Shown: positions 27,529 through 35,720 of the stretch, piece after piece | How the letters are laid out: each line of letters opens with the position of its first letter | Position numbering within the stretch: position 1 is the stretch's first letter | Source of the DNA: Parerythrobacter aestuarii | Lineage (GTDB): Bacteria; Pseudomonadota; Alphaproteobacteria; Sphingomonadales; Sphingomonadaceae | Reading direction: 5' to 3' | Assembly (NCBI RefSeq): GCF_030140925.1 | Contig: NZ_JARBWD010000002.1 | Location: 248,001 to 312,000, forward strand | DNA length: 64,000 bases | The notes under the pieces: generated by a model | What the model was told of the DNA's origin: nothing | What the model saw: only the letters and a program-made list of their open reading frames with translations | Databases searched by the model: none | Position numbers and translations under genes: made by a program

Positions 27529-28812
27529 CTATTCCGCCGCCTGCTTCTCGCCGGTAGCACCCTCGTCGCTGTCCAGTTCGATTCGAATGCTGGCCTGGCT
27601 GAGGATCGCGACCCAGAAGCCGATCACGGCCAGCGCGCTGGCGCCGAGCATGCAGAGCGCCGCGCCTTTGAGGCCCTGCCAGCCCATCGCCACGTCGAGC
27701 AGGGCAAAGGCAATCGCCATCGGCACCGCGCGGACGATGAAGGCAGTCCCCGCGCGCCCGGCGCTGACCAGCAGTGATTCGAGGCTCGCTCCGACCAGTT
27801 CCACCGCGCCGCCGATGGCTAGGATGACCATTGCCCAGTAGACCACCCCAAATTCTTCGCCGGCGATCAGCGCCAGCGCCTCTCGACCCGCAAGGATTGC
27901 AACGGCCACGGCGATGACTCCACCGATCAGGGCCACGTTGGCCATGCGCCGGGCAATCTCCGCTGCGCGTTCCTGCGCGTGGACGAGCTCTGGGTAGATC
28001 GCCTTGGAGACAGTCTGCGCCAGCTGCACCAGCGCTTGCCCCAGCTGGCTGGCAACCCTGAAACCACCGGCAAAGGCCTCGCCTCCAATCGCACCGACGA
28101 GCAGGATCATCACCTGCTTGCCAGCCACCTGCAGGCTGCCAAGGGCATTGGTGGAAAGGACAAAGCGCCATGTCCCGGGGTGTTCGCGCGGGATGGTCGT
28201 GAGGCTGACTTCGCTGAGGTCCAATCGCTCTTGCTTGAGCGCGGCGATCCACAACGCGGCGGCCACTGCGACTTCGGAGGCTGCCCATGCGAGGATGAAG
28301 CCGGTCACCGTCGGCATGAACAGCACAGCCAGCCCCGCACCCACGGCGCGGATCAGCGGCTGCACCGCTTCGGCGGCAGTGGCGCGGGCATACTGGAAAC
28401 GGAGTCGCAAGAGGCCGGTGGGGGTCGAGCGGATCGACAGCAGCGAGACCACACAATAGCCGAACGCCACCCACAGCAATTCGTCGGGCAAGGGCAGCCA
28501 CAGCTGCGCGGTCAGGACCAATAACGCCGATGCGACGATTCCGACGAATGCAGACAGCAGATCCAGCCCCACGGCAAAACCTGCCGCGCGCGCCGGTCCG
28601 TCCGGCCCCGCTCCCCAACGGACCACAAACTGCCAGGTCTGGAAATTGACCAACCCCGTCACGGTCTGGCCCAGCGCGACGATGATCGCGAAATAGCCGA
28701 ATCCGTCGAGACCCAGCGTGCGGGTGGCAAGCGCGAGGTAAACGAGGCTCAGCACCGCGTTGAAGCCGCGCCCTCCCAGGAGCCAGCCCATGTTCTTGAA
28801 GATGCGCCGCAT
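27529..28812 (-). CDS. Polysaccharide flippase / O-antigen transporter-like membrane protein
   Basis: 427 residues with about 12 hydrophobic segments, starting MRRIFKNMGWLLGGRGFNAVLSLVYLALATRTLGLDGFGYFAII. This matches the Wzx/RfbX-type members of the MATE-like flippase superfamily that move lipid-linked sugars across the inner membrane. No glycosyltransferases are adjacent, so its substrate is open. It is transcribed toward gcvPB and ends ten bases from it. The 119 bases before its start hold no gene, only the divergent promoter space shared with the Nmad3-like gene. Confidence 0.85.
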   Translation of the reverse strand: MRRIFKNMGWLLGGRGFNAVLSLVYLALATRTLGLDGFGYFAIIVALGQTVTGLVNFQTWQFVVRWGAGPDGPARAAGFAVGLDLLSAFVGIVASALLVLTAQLWLPLPDELLWVAFGYCVVSLLSIRSTPTGLLRLRFQYARATAAEAVQPLIRAVGAGLAVLFMPTVTGFILAWAASEVAVAAALWIAALKQERLDLSEVSLTTIPREHPGTWRFVLSTNALGSLQVAGKQVMILLVGAIGGEAFAGGFRVASQLGQALVQLAQTVSKAIYPELVHAQERAAEIARRMANVALIGGVIAVAVAILAGREALALIAGEEFGVVYWAMVILAIGGAVELVGASLESLLVSAGRAGTAFIVRAVPMAIAFALLDVAMGWQGLKGAALCMLGASALAVIGFWVAILSQASIRIELDSDEGATGEKQAAE

Positions 28813-28931
28813 GCGTGCTTACAGCCCGATCAGGTGATATGCGGCGAAGATGGTCATGGCGCGGCTTCCTAGCCTATGCGTGGCGTTAGGCAAACGCGGT
28901 AATCTCCAGGGGCGGTAACAAAGTTTCTCGT

Positions 28932-29681
28932 ATGCGTATCATCTTTAGCCGCAAGGGTTTCGACAGCGCCGCCGGTGGCGGGGCTTCCCCGATTATCGAT
29001 GGGTGCCCGGTTTCTTTGCCCATACCCAGCGCCGGCTGGTCGCAGACGACCTATGCCGATCTTGGCCTGGGGGGAGCCGTGCACCGCGCCAGCCGGGGCA
29101 AGCTCGGCACTGACGACCATTGCCACCACGATCCCATGTTCCTCGACGATGACACATGCCTGTTCGGCCAATGTAGCGCGGCGCAGACGCACCTTGCCAA
29201 CCGCGGCGTAGGCGAGGGCGATGTGTTCCTGTTCTTCGGCCTCTTTCGCGAAGAAGACAGCGGTGAACCGCATCACCGCATCTTCGGCTATTTGCGGATC
29301 GAAGAGATCGTCGACCTGTCGCACTGCAGCGATCACCGCAGGCAAGAGCTGGCGATGCTGGGACATCCGCACGCACTGGGGATGCACGCGAAGAACGATG
29401 TCATCTATTGCGGGAAGGGAGCGACCGCAGGGCAGGCCTGCGATGTCCTGCGCCTGACTGTGCCCGGTGGGCCGCCCAGCCTGTGGCGGCGACCGGCGTG
29501 GCTGAAGCCCGGCGGTCTCAGCTATCACGACCGGGCCGACCGCTGGCTTTCCGGCAAGCGGATCAGGAGCGTGGCGCGCGGGCAGGAATTTGTCGCCGAT
29601 ATCGGTCGCAGGCAGGCACCGAGGACGTGGCTCGACACCATCCTTTCCGAGATCCGATCCGATACAGTAAAAAGTAGGTAA
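28932..29681 (+). CDS. Nmad3-like (nucleotide modification associated domain 3) protein
   Basis: 249 residues. The opening MRIIFSRKGFDSAAGG followed by ASPIIDGCPVSLPIP is the signature I associate with the Nmad3 family, which comparative genomics linked to DNA base-modification and conflict systems. Other family-like parts are HHDPMFLDDD, LFFGLFREED, HRIFGYLRIEEIV, and LPGGPP-like VPGGPPSLWRRPAWL. No other modification genes are beside it here, and codon use looks like that of the core genome. The molecular function is unknown. The assignment rests on remembered family resemblance and should be confirmed by profile search. Confidence 0.6.
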   Translation: MRIIFSRKGFDSAAGGGASPIIDGCPVSLPIPSAGWSQTTYADLGLGGAVHRASRGKLGTDDHCHHDPMFLDDDTCLFGQCSAAQTHLANRGVGEGDVFLFFGLFREEDSGEPHHRIFGYLRIEEIVDLSHCSDHRRQELAMLGHPHALGMHAKNDVIYCGKGATAGQACDVLRLTVPGGPPSLWRRPAWLKPGGLSYHDRADRWLSGKRIRSVARGQEFVADIGRRQAPRTWLDTILSEIRSDTVKSR

Positions 29682-29840
29682 TACCTACAAAGATAACTGG
29701 CAGGCAGCGGCGTTAATGGTTACAGCTGTAGCCGCATCGTGGCTGCCTCGCGTCCTTTGGGTCGCCCAAAACCAAAGCCGTTGCGGTCACGGTGCACCCG
29801 TTTTTTGCGGTTTGCCGGATGCAAACCTTGCCCTTACGAC

Positions 29841-29903
29841 CCCGCCTCCCCACCCGGCCACCATAGCCTGATGGTATCATTGGTGGCCGGGTGGGGAGGC
29901 GGG
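29841..29903. repeat. Perfect 23-bp inverted repeat with 17-base loop
   Basis: Arms at 29841-29863 and 29881-29903 are exact reverse complements over 23 bases; the left arm begins CCCGCCTCCCCACC and the loop is TAGCCTGATGGTATCAT. It lies between convergent genes (Nmad3-like and mmsB), so it could end transcription from both sides, though no T-tract follows. The exactness of the arms is unusual for a simple terminator. Other parts of the 266-base gap show no gene. Confidence 0.75.
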
Positions 29904-29947
29904 TTGGCCAAAGTGGCTTCGGGTGCCCTGCGCGTAAGCGCAGCGAG

Positions 29948-30817
29948 TTAAAGCATCTTGATAATGGCGCTGAAATCGAGCCCGCCATTGCCTGCGCCAG
30001 CGAAGTCTTCGTACAGCGAAGCCGCCCGCGCACCCATCGGAGTCGCCGCATCGGCGCTCTCCGCCGCTTCCATTGCCAACCGCAGGTCCTTCAGCATCAG
30101 CGCGGTGGCGAAACCGCCCTGGTAGTCATTGTCGGACGGCGACTGCGGGCCGACGCCGGGCACCGGGCAATAGCTCGTCATCGACCAGCACTGGCCCGAG
30201 CTGACCGAGGAAATGTCGTAGAAGGTCTGCGGGTCGAGCCCCAGCTTCTCGGCCATCTTGAAGGCCTCGCAGGTTCCGATCATGTGGATGCCCAGCAGCA
30301 TGTTGTTGCAGATCTTGGCAGCCTGGCCGTTGCCGGCGTCTCCGGCGTGGATCACGGCCTTGCCCATGGCTTCGAGGATCGGTTTGGCGCGGGCGAAGGC
30401 GCTGTCGGTACCGCCGACCATGAAGGTCAGCGTGCCGCCATTGGCCGCCGCGATCCCGCCGCTGACGGGGGCATCGACCATCTCATATCCGCCGGCGTCC
30501 GCCGCAGCGATCACTTCGCGCGCGGTGGCGACATCGATGGTGGAGCAATCGAGCAGCACCGCACCGGCCGGGGCATGGCCGATCACTTCATTGGTGTAGA
30601 CACCCTTCACGATTGCGCCATTGGGCAGCATCGAGACCACGGCATCGACGCCCTCGACGGCCTCCTTCGCGCTGCCGAAGGTGGTGCAACCCGCCTCGCA
30701 CGCATGGGCGATGGCCGTTTCGCTCAAGTCAAAGGCCTGCACCGCATGTCCCGCCTTGACGAGGTTCGCGGCCATCCCGCCGCCCATGTTGCCGAGGCCG
30801 ATAAAGCCGATCTTCAT
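29948..30817 (-). CDS. mmsB: 3-hydroxyisobutyrate dehydrogenase
   Basis: 289 residues. It oxidises 3-hydroxyisobutyrate to methylmalonate semialdehyde in valine degradation. The NAD motif GFIGLGNMGGGMAANL opens the protein, DAPVSGGIAAANGGTLTFMVGG is the substrate loop, and the catalytic lysine is in GNGQAAKICNNMLLG. I chose the ATG giving MKIGFIG. The longer frame runs into the intergenic palindromic repeat and encodes no family sequence. It lies in the minus-strand valine cluster, separated from the crotonase gene upstream by that repeat. Confidence 0.94.
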   Translation of the reverse strand: MKIGFIGLGNMGGGMAANLVKAGHAVQAFDLSETAIAHACEAGCTTFGSAKEAVEGVDAVVSMLPNGAIVKGVYTNEVIGHAPAGAVLLDCSTIDVATAREVIAAADAGGYEMVDAPVSGGIAAANGGTLTFMVGGTDSAFARAKPILEAMGKAVIHAGDAGNGQAAKICNNMLLGIHMIGTCEAFKMAEKLGLDPQTFYDISSVSSGQCWSMTSYCPVPGVGPQSPSDNDYQGGFATALMLKDLRLAMEAAESADAATPMGARAASLYEDFAGAGNGGLDFSAIIKML

Positions 30818-30831
30818 GTCAGTCTCCAATC

Positions 30832-30931
30832 CGTCATTGCGAGCGGCGAAGCCGCGCGGCAATCCAGTGACCTTTGCTATTGGCACGGTCTGAAGCTGGA
30901 TTGCTTCGTCGCTACGCTCCTCGCAATGACG
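30832..30931. repeat. Intergenic palindromic repeat, family A copy 1
   Basis: An imperfect inverted repeat: CGTCATTGCGAGCGGCGAAG at the left, GCAATCCAG inward, then CTGGATTGC and CTCCTCGCAATGACG on the right. The same end sequences recur at 31747-31830 and 49246-49332. It lies between mmsB and the enoyl-CoA hydratase gene. Reading frames that extend through it (RFAPRND-type peptides) are artefacts of the repeat. Confidence 0.85.
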
Positions 30932-30949
30932 AGGTGCGCAGAAATACTC

Positions 30950-31732
30950 TCACCGCCCCTTCCAGTTGCCTTCGCGCTTCTCGATGAAGGCGGCCATGCC
31001 TTCGGCCTTGTCTTCGCTGGCCGTAAGGATCTGGAACAGGCGGCGTTCCTGGGTCAGGCCCTGGTCAAGCGTCATCTCGAAAGCGCTGTTGACCATCTCC
31101 TTGTTGGCGATCGCGGCCATCGGCGGCATCGAGGCGATCAGCGTTGCGGTTTTCTTCGCTTCGGTCATCAGCTCGTCATGCGGTACGACCTTTGCAACAA
31201 GGTTGCTGCGTTCGGCTTCTTCGGCGCCCATCATCCGGCCGGTGAGGCACATTTCCATTGCCTTGGACTTGCCGATGGCGCGGGTCAGCCGCTGGCTGCC
31301 GCCCATGCCGGGCGCGACGCCGAGCTTGATTTCCGGCTGGCCGAACCTGGCATTCTCCGAAGCAATGATGAAGTCGGCCATCATGGCGAGTTCGCACCCG
31401 CCGCCCAGCGCGAAGCCGTTGACCGCGGCGATCCACGGCTTGCGCGTCGTCTTGACGATGTGGCTGGTCCACTTGCCGAAAAAGTCCTCGAGGTAGAAGT
31501 CAGCGGCGGCCTTGTCGGACATTTCCTTGATGTCGGCCCCGGCGGCAAAGGCCTTGTCGCCGCTCCCGGTCAGGATTGCACACAGCTGGCTGTCATCGGC
31601 CTGGTAAGCGGCGAAGGCGTCGATCAGTTCGTCCAGTACTACGCTCGACAGTGCGTTCAAGGCCTGCGGGCGGTTGAGCGTGATGATCGTCACCGCGCTA
31701 TCGGTTTCGGTCAGGATGGTTTCGTAGCTCAT
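30950..31732 (-). CDS. Enoyl-CoA hydratase (crotonase family)
   Basis: 260 residues. Both catalytic glutamates of crotonase hydratases are present, in [14 protein letters not shown] and in [16 protein letters not shown], with the oxyanion-hole segment [13 protein letters not shown]. In this cluster it most likely hydrates methacrylyl-CoA to 3-hydroxyisobutyryl-CoA, though short-chain crotonases are broad in substrate. The start at MSYETI is chosen because the upstream extension is encoded by the palindromic repeat. It lies between mmsB and the hydrolase gene, with repeats on both sides. Confidence 0.9.
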   Translation of the reverse strand: MSYETILTETDSAVTIITLNRPQALNALSSVVLDELIDAFAAYQADDSQLCAILTGSGDKAFAAGADIKEMSDKAAADFYLEDFFGKWTSHIVKTTRKPWIAAVNGFALGGGCELAMMADFIIASENARFGQPEIKLGVAPGMGGSQRLTRAIGKSKAMEMCLTGRMMGAEEAERSNLVAKVVPHDELMTEAKKTATLIASMPPMAAIANKEMVNSAFEMTLDQGLTQERRLFQILTASEDKAEGMAAFIEKREGNWKGR

Positions 31733-31746
31733 TTCAACTCCATATC

Positions 31747-31830
31747 CGTCATTGCGAGGAGCGAAGCGACGCGGCAATCCAGAGTTGCGCGCGATCCGCT
31801 CTGGATTGCTTCGCTTCGCTCGCAATGACG
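31747..31830. repeat. Intergenic palindromic repeat, family A copy 2
   Basis: Left end CGTCATTGCGAGGAGCGAAG and right end TCGCTCGCAATGACG enclose inner arms GCAATCCAGAG and CTCTGGATTGC around about 17 bases. This is the most symmetric copy of the family and could fold into a long hairpin. It separates two crotonase-fold genes of the valine cluster. Confidence 0.88.
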
Positions 31831-31856
31831 AGGAAGGGGAGCAATCCGGCTAGTAT

Positions 31857-32912
31857 CTACTTCAGCGGCACCCACTCCTCGCCTTCGGGCAGGGGTGCGA
31901 ATATCTCGTCCAGCAGCGCGTCGGTCACGCCTTCGGGGGTCGCCGGGTCCCACTTCGGATCATTGCTCTTGTCGACGATCACCGCGCGCACGCCCTCGGC
32001 GAAATCGGGACGGGTCAGCACGCGGCTGGCGATGCGGTATTCCATCCGCATATTGTCGGCGAAATCGGTCAGCTGCGCGCTCTCGGCCAGCTGCCGCAAC
32101 GCCACCTTGCAGGTCTGCGGGCTCTTGGTACCAAGCGTATCGCGTTCCTTCATCGCCCAGTCGTCTTCGCCCATTGCTGCCTCAAGCGAAGCAAGAATGT
32201 CCTCATAGCGATCGGAAGCAAAGTGCTTGATGATCTTGTCGGCATTGCCTTCGATCCGGGCCTTGGGCGGGGTTCCGACCGGTTCAGAGAGGATACCCGC
32301 GATGCGATCGGGGTGTTCTATGATCCGGGCCTTGATCTCGCCCAGCATCTCGCTCGGCACGTAATGCGTCGCAAGGCCGGTCCACAGGCATTCGGAGCCA
32401 TCGAGCCGCGCACCGGTCAGCGCGAGAAATTGCCCCATCCGTCCGCCGAGCCGTGAAAGGTACCAACCGCCACCGACATCGGGGAACAGGCCGATGCCCG
32501 TCTCCGGCATGGCAAAGCGGGTGTTCTCGGTCGCGACGCGGAACTTGCACGGCTGCGAAATGCCTACGCCGCCGCCCATTGTGATGCCGTCCATGAAAGC
32601 CACGATCGGCTTGCCATAGGTGAACATCTGGTGGTTGAGCTGGTATTCGTCGTGGAAGAACTTGCGTCCCGATACGCCGCCATCGTTGAGCGCAGAATTG
32701 CGCAGGAACGCAATATCGCCTCCGGCACAGAACCCTCGCCCGTCATGGTGGTCGAGGATAACGGCTTCGAGGCTGTCATCATCGGCCCATTCGCTCAAAG
32801 CCGCGCTCATCGCGTGGCACATTTCCAGCGTCAGCGCATGAAGCGCTTTGGGCCGGTTGAGCGAGATATGCCCGACCCGCTCGTGCTTCTCTATAATTAC
32901 TTCGTCAGTCAT
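31857..32912 (-). CDS. 3-hydroxyisobutyryl-CoA hydrolase-type crotonase-fold protein
   Basis: 351 residues, longer than a hydratase and matching the HIBCH branch, which releases CoA from 3-hydroxyisobutyryl-CoA. Diagnostic parts are GRGFCAGGDIAFL, DGITMGGGVGIS, and RFAMPETGIGLFPDVGGGWYLSR with the Glu and Asp of the active site. The extended C-terminal helical part (SPQTCKVALRQL, MRMEYRIASRVL) also belongs to this branch. Its 5' end overlaps the VOC gene by four bases, so both are on one transcript. Confidence 0.92.
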   Translation of the reverse strand: MTDEVIIEKHERVGHISLNRPKALHALTLEMCHAMSAALSEWADDDSLEAVILDHHDGRGFCAGGDIAFLRNSALNDGGVSGRKFFHDEYQLNHQMFTYGKPIVAFMDGITMGGGVGISQPCKFRVATENTRFAMPETGIGLFPDVGGGWYLSRLGGRMGQFLALTGARLDGSECLWTGLATHYVPSEMLGEIKARIIEHPDRIAGILSEPVGTPPKARIEGNADKIIKHFASDRYEDILASLEAAMGEDDWAMKERDTLGTKSPQTCKVALRQLAESAQLTDFADNMRMEYRIASRVLTRPDFAEGVRAVIVDKSNDPKWDPATPEGVTDALLDEIFAPLPEGEEWVPLK

Positions 32913-33283
32913 GCTGCCATTCTCGGTTCGATCAGGTCCCAGCGGTTGCCCCAGGGATCGCTAAAGACTGCGACCTTGCCGTAGGTTTCATCGCGCGGAC
33001 CATCGGTAAACTCGATACCCCATGCACGCATGCGGTCGTGCGCAGTAGCGAAATTGTCAGTGTGGAGAAACCAGCCTACCCGGCCTCCGGTTTGGTTGCC
33101 AATGACACTGCGCTGCTCGTCACTTGCGGCTTTCGCAAGGAGCAGCTTGGCGCCATTCTCTCCGCCGACAACCACCCAGCGCTTGCCTCCACCGAGATCG
33201 GTATCTTCCGCAACTACGAATCCGAGCGCGTCCGTGAAGAACGCAATAGCTTCATCGTAGTCGGGCACGACCAAGGCTGTCAT
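32909..33283 (-). CDS. VOC (glyoxalase/bleomycin resistance) family protein
   Basis: 124 residues starting MTALVVPDYDEAIAFFTDALGF, a single pair of beta-alpha-beta-beta-beta modules as in VOC enzymes, ending KVAVFSDPWGNRWDLIEPR. Possible metal ligands are scattered His/Glu residues but cannot be fixed by eye. It sits between the hydrolase and the acyl-CoA dehydrogenase of the valine cluster. A link to methylmalonyl-CoA epimerase, another VOC protein of this pathway, is tempting, but the sequence looks like a generic VOC member. A longer frame reaching 33382 has no family sequence. Confidence 0.8.
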   Translation of the reverse strand: MTALVVPDYDEAIAFFTDALGFVVAEDTDLGGGKRWVVVGGENGAKLLLAKAASDEQRSVIGNQTGGRVGWFLHTDNFATAHDRMRAWGIEFTDGPRDETYGKVAVFSDPWGNRWDLIEPRMAA

Positions 33284-33294
33284 GGCTAGACCGC

Positions 33295-34440
33295 TCACTG
33301 GCGCAGCAGGTCCCGGCCGACAATCATCCGCATCACCTGGTTGGTGCCTTCGAGGATCGAATGCACACGCAGGTCGCGCCAAAAGCGTTCGATGGGATAT
33401 TCGCGCAAATAGCCATAGCCGCCGAACAGCTGCAGTGCGTTGTTGACGACATTGCTGCCGCTGTCGGTCGCCAGTCGCTTGGCCATGGCGGAGAAACGGC
33501 TCTTGTCGGGCGCATTGTCGGTCACCTTGGCAGCGGCGAGATAGAGCAACGCGCGCGCCGCCTCCAGCTCGGTCGCCATATCGGCGAGCATGAACTGGGT
33601 GTTCTGGAAGTCCGCTACTGGCTGGTCGAATTGCTTGCGTTCCTTGGTGTATTTGATCGCTTCATCGAGGCACCGCTGCGCCCCGCCGAGCGAACAGGCA
33701 CCGATATTGAGCCGCCCGCCGTCGAGCCCCATCATAGCAAAGCGGAAGCCTTCGCCTTCATCGCCGACGCGATTGGCGACGGGCACGCGGCAATCCTCGA
33801 AGATCAGCTGCGCGGTCGGGCTGGCGTTCCAGCCGAGCTTCTTTTCCGGCTTGCCGAAGCTGAGGCCCGGCGTGTCTTTTTCGACCACGAGGCAGGTGAT
33901 GCCTTTGGTCTTGTGCTCGCCGGTGCGGACCATGACGACATAGACATCGTTGAAGCCGCTGCCGGAGATGAACTGCTTGGTGCCGTTGAGGACGTAGTGA
34001 TCGCCGTCCAGCACGGCCTGCGTCTTGAGGCCCGCCGCATCCGAACCACTGCCGGGCTCGGTCAGGGCGTAGCTGGCGATCTTCTCCATCGTCACAAGGT
34101 CAGGCAGGAAGCGTTCTTTCAGCGCAGCGCTGCCAAACTGGTCGATCATCCAGCTCGCCATATTGTGGATCGAAATATAGGCGCTGGTGGCGGGGCAGCC
34201 ATAGGCCATCGCCTCCATGATCAGCGCTGCTTCCAAGCGCCCGAGCGCGATTCCGCCCGATTCCTCGGAGACATAGATGGCGCCGAAGCCGAGCTCGCCC
34301 GTGCTCTGGATCACATCGCGCGGGAAGTGGCTTTTTTCGTCCCACTCGGCGGCGAAGGGGGTGATGTTGTCGGCGGTGAAACGCTGCGCCATCTCCTGGA
34401 TGGCGAGCTGGTCGTCAGTCAGTTGAAATTGTCCAGTCAT
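33295..34440 (-). CDS. Acyl-CoA dehydrogenase, probably isobutyryl-CoA dehydrogenase
   Basis: 381 residues, FAD-dependent, with ASYALTEPGSGSDAAGLKT and the C-terminal LFGGYGYLREYPIERFWRDLRVHSILEGTNQVMR, in which the Glu of LEGTNQ is the catalytic base of short-chain acyl-CoA dehydrogenases. In a cluster with 3-hydroxyisobutyryl-CoA hydrolase, mmsB and mmsA, the likely substrate is isobutyryl-CoA, giving methacrylyl-CoA. This is context-based; 2-methylbutyryl-CoA is an alternative. Its stop is 11 bases from the VOC start. Confidence 0.9.
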   Translation of the reverse strand: MTGQFQLTDDQLAIQEMAQRFTADNITPFAAEWDEKSHFPRDVIQSTGELGFGAIYVSEESGGIALGRLEAALIMEAMAYGCPATSAYISIHNMASWMIDQFGSAALKERFLPDLVTMEKIASYALTEPGSGSDAAGLKTQAVLDGDHYVLNGTKQFISGSGFNDVYVVMVRTGEHKTKGITCLVVEKDTPGLSFGKPEKKLGWNASPTAQLIFEDCRVPVANRVGDEGEGFRFAMMGLDGGRLNIGACSLGGAQRCLDEAIKYTKERKQFDQPVADFQNTQFMLADMATELEAARALLYLAAAKVTDNAPDKSRFSAMAKRLATDSGSNVVNNALQLFGGYGYLREYPIERFWRDLRVHSILEGTNQVMRMIVGRDLLRQ

Positions 34441-34490
34441 GCCCGCGCTCCTAGCGCCGCGAGCGGTGCAGGGGAAGGGCTAGCGGGCCT

Positions 34491-34877
34491 TCAGTCGAGC
34501 ATTGCCTCGGCTTCGATCTCGACCAGCCATTCGGGCCGGTAGAGCTCCTTGACCGCGACCAGCGTGGCGGTGGGCCGCGCCGGCTTCATATGGCGCGCAT
34601 GGCTGGCGCTGACAGCATCGGCGACTGCGATGTCGGTCACGAACATGCGCACGCGCACCACGTCTTCGACACTTCCGCCCAACTCTTCGATCGAGCGCAG
34701 GATCAGAGTGAAGCAACGGTCCGCTTGCGCGCCCGCATCACCAGGCGTCGAGCTGCCGTCATCCTCAATGGGGGCCGTGCCTGAGACGAGGATGCGGTTG
34801 CCAACCCGCATGGCGCGGCAGAAGCCGATTTGTTCCTCGAATGGCGAAGCGGAGGCGAGGCGGCGGCGTTCGGTCAT
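34491..34877 (-). CDS. RidA family protein
   Basis: 128 residues of the YjgF/YER057c/UK114 trimeric family, whose best-known members hydrolyse reactive enamines and imines. Features are RMRVGNRILVSGTAPIEDDG, the segment QADRCFTLILRSIEELGGSVEDVVRVRMFVTDI with the conserved Arg, and the ending RPTATLVAVKELYRPEWLVEIEAEA. It lies between the acyl-CoA dehydrogenase and a small secreted protein on the minus strand. Amino acid breakdown generates the type of intermediate RidA clears, so its place in the cluster makes sense. Confidence 0.9.
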   Translation of the reverse strand: MTERRRLASASPFEEQIGFCRAMRVGNRILVSGTAPIEDDGSSTPGDAGAQADRCFTLILRSIEELGGSVEDVVRVRMFVTDIAVADAVSASHARHMKPARPTATLVAVKELYRPEWLVEIEAEAMLD

Positions 34878-34893
34878 CGGTTGGTGGCTCCAG

Positions 34894-35286
34894 TCAGCGG
34901 CAACGGTAATAGCCGATCTTGGGGGCCGGCTTGCCCTCGTATGTGGAGTGCCACAGCTTGTTGTCGCGCAGCAGCATAAAGCTCATTCGCACACCATTGG
35001 TGCTCCAGCCGCCGGGCGCGACGAACTCTCCGACCAGCGATCGATCCGATTGCGAAAGCACTGCGCCGATCTCGAACGGTTCGCCTTCAATAATGACCTT
35101 GTTGCTACGAATGCCGAGCTTGCCCGGGACCGCCATACCCCGCGCCCGGCACGCATATTTGTTGCGGCCATAGACGCCCCAGAGATCGTCAGGGAATTCC
35201 TCGACCTGCGCATCATCGGCATCCTGGGCGGCGGACAGTGGCAAGCCAAGGCACAATGCGAGAGGGAGGGTGTAGGTGAGTTTCAA
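34894..35286 (-). CDS. Small secreted protein of unknown function
   Basis: 130 residues. The N-terminus (MKLTYTLPLALCLGLPLSAAQ) is a signal peptide with a likely cut after SAA, so the mature protein is periplasmic. The mature part contains two Cys (in KYACRARG and YYRCR) that could form a disulfide. I recognise no family. It is on the same strand as ridA and begins 19 bases from the end of the next small secreted protein gene, suggesting cotranscription. Confidence 0.75.
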   Translation of the reverse strand: MKLTYTLPLALCLGLPLSAAQDADDAQVEEFPDDLWGVYGRNKYACRARGMAVPGKLGIRSNKVIIEGEPFEIGAVLSQSDRSLVGEFVAPGGWSTNGVRMSFMLLRDNKLWHSTYEGKPAPKIGYYRCR

Positions 35287-35305
35287 TTTGCTGGAACCTT
35301 TCGTC

Positions 35306-35614
35306 CTATCCGCAGCGGATCGAAGTGATTGTCATCGCGCGGTCGTAGCTGATGCGAACCCGTTCAGGCCGATAGTCCATGGTGACCGCAGTATCCGGCG
35401 GCACCCATTGGAAGATGCTAGCACCGGTAGCCGCAATGATGGCATCGCCGATGGCCTTGGTTGCCCTCTTCCCGACATAGCGCTGCGCCGCTTCAGCCAC
35501 GCAGGAAGCCTCTGCCTCCGGGGCCGGTTCGACTGTCTGGGGTGGTGGCGCTGAAGCTGCGCAGGCCATGAGGCTCGGAAGCATTCCGGCCATCAGAACG
35601 AAGCGGGGGCGCAT
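35306..35614 (-). CDS. I78 family peptidase inhibitor-like lipoprotein
   Basis: 102 residues. The signal peptide ends in SLMACAAS, a plausible lipobox with acylated Cys. The mature part, after a Pro/Glu linker, reads CVAEAAQRYVGKRAT, then GASIFQWVPPDTAVTMDYRPERVRISYDRAMTITSIRCG. That is the I78 serine-protease inhibitor pattern (Cys at both ends, TMDYRPDR-like core). It would act in the periplasm against serine proteases. It sits among other small secreted proteins on the minus strand. Confidence 0.82.
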   Translation of the reverse strand: MRPRFVLMAGMLPSLMACAASAPPPQTVEPAPEAEASCVAEAAQRYVGKRATKAIGDAIIAATGASIFQWVPPDTAVTMDYRPERVRISYDRAMTITSIRCG

Positions 35615-35657
35615 TGTCGTCTCCTCCTGACAGGGGGCAATGCTACCCTAAATGACT

Positions 35658-35696
35658 GAAAAGGAAAGGGCCGGAGCAGCAAATCCGCTCCGGCCC
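35658..35696 (-). terminator. Factor-independent terminator on the minus strand
   Basis: Read on the minus strand, a 10-bp perfect stem GGGCCGGAGC with GCTCCGGCCC around a 9-base loop is followed by TTTCCTTTTC. It lies 24 bases beyond the stop of the gene at 35721-36095 and would end that transcript before the I78 inhibitor gene. Confidence 0.85.
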
Positions 35697-35720
35697 AGTG
35701 TTCATGGCCGTGACGAAGTA

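Noticed and set aside
25395-27560. A 721-codon open frame on the minus strand through gcvPA and gcvPB
   Set aside because: It is antisense to two well-supported genes and reads as His/Arg/Asp-rich shadow sequence with no family motif, as expected from GC-rich codon bias.
29891-31828. A 645-codon plus-strand open frame across mmsB and the enoyl-CoA hydratase gene
   Set aside because: It crosses a palindromic repeat and runs antisense to two enzymes with intact catalytic motifs.
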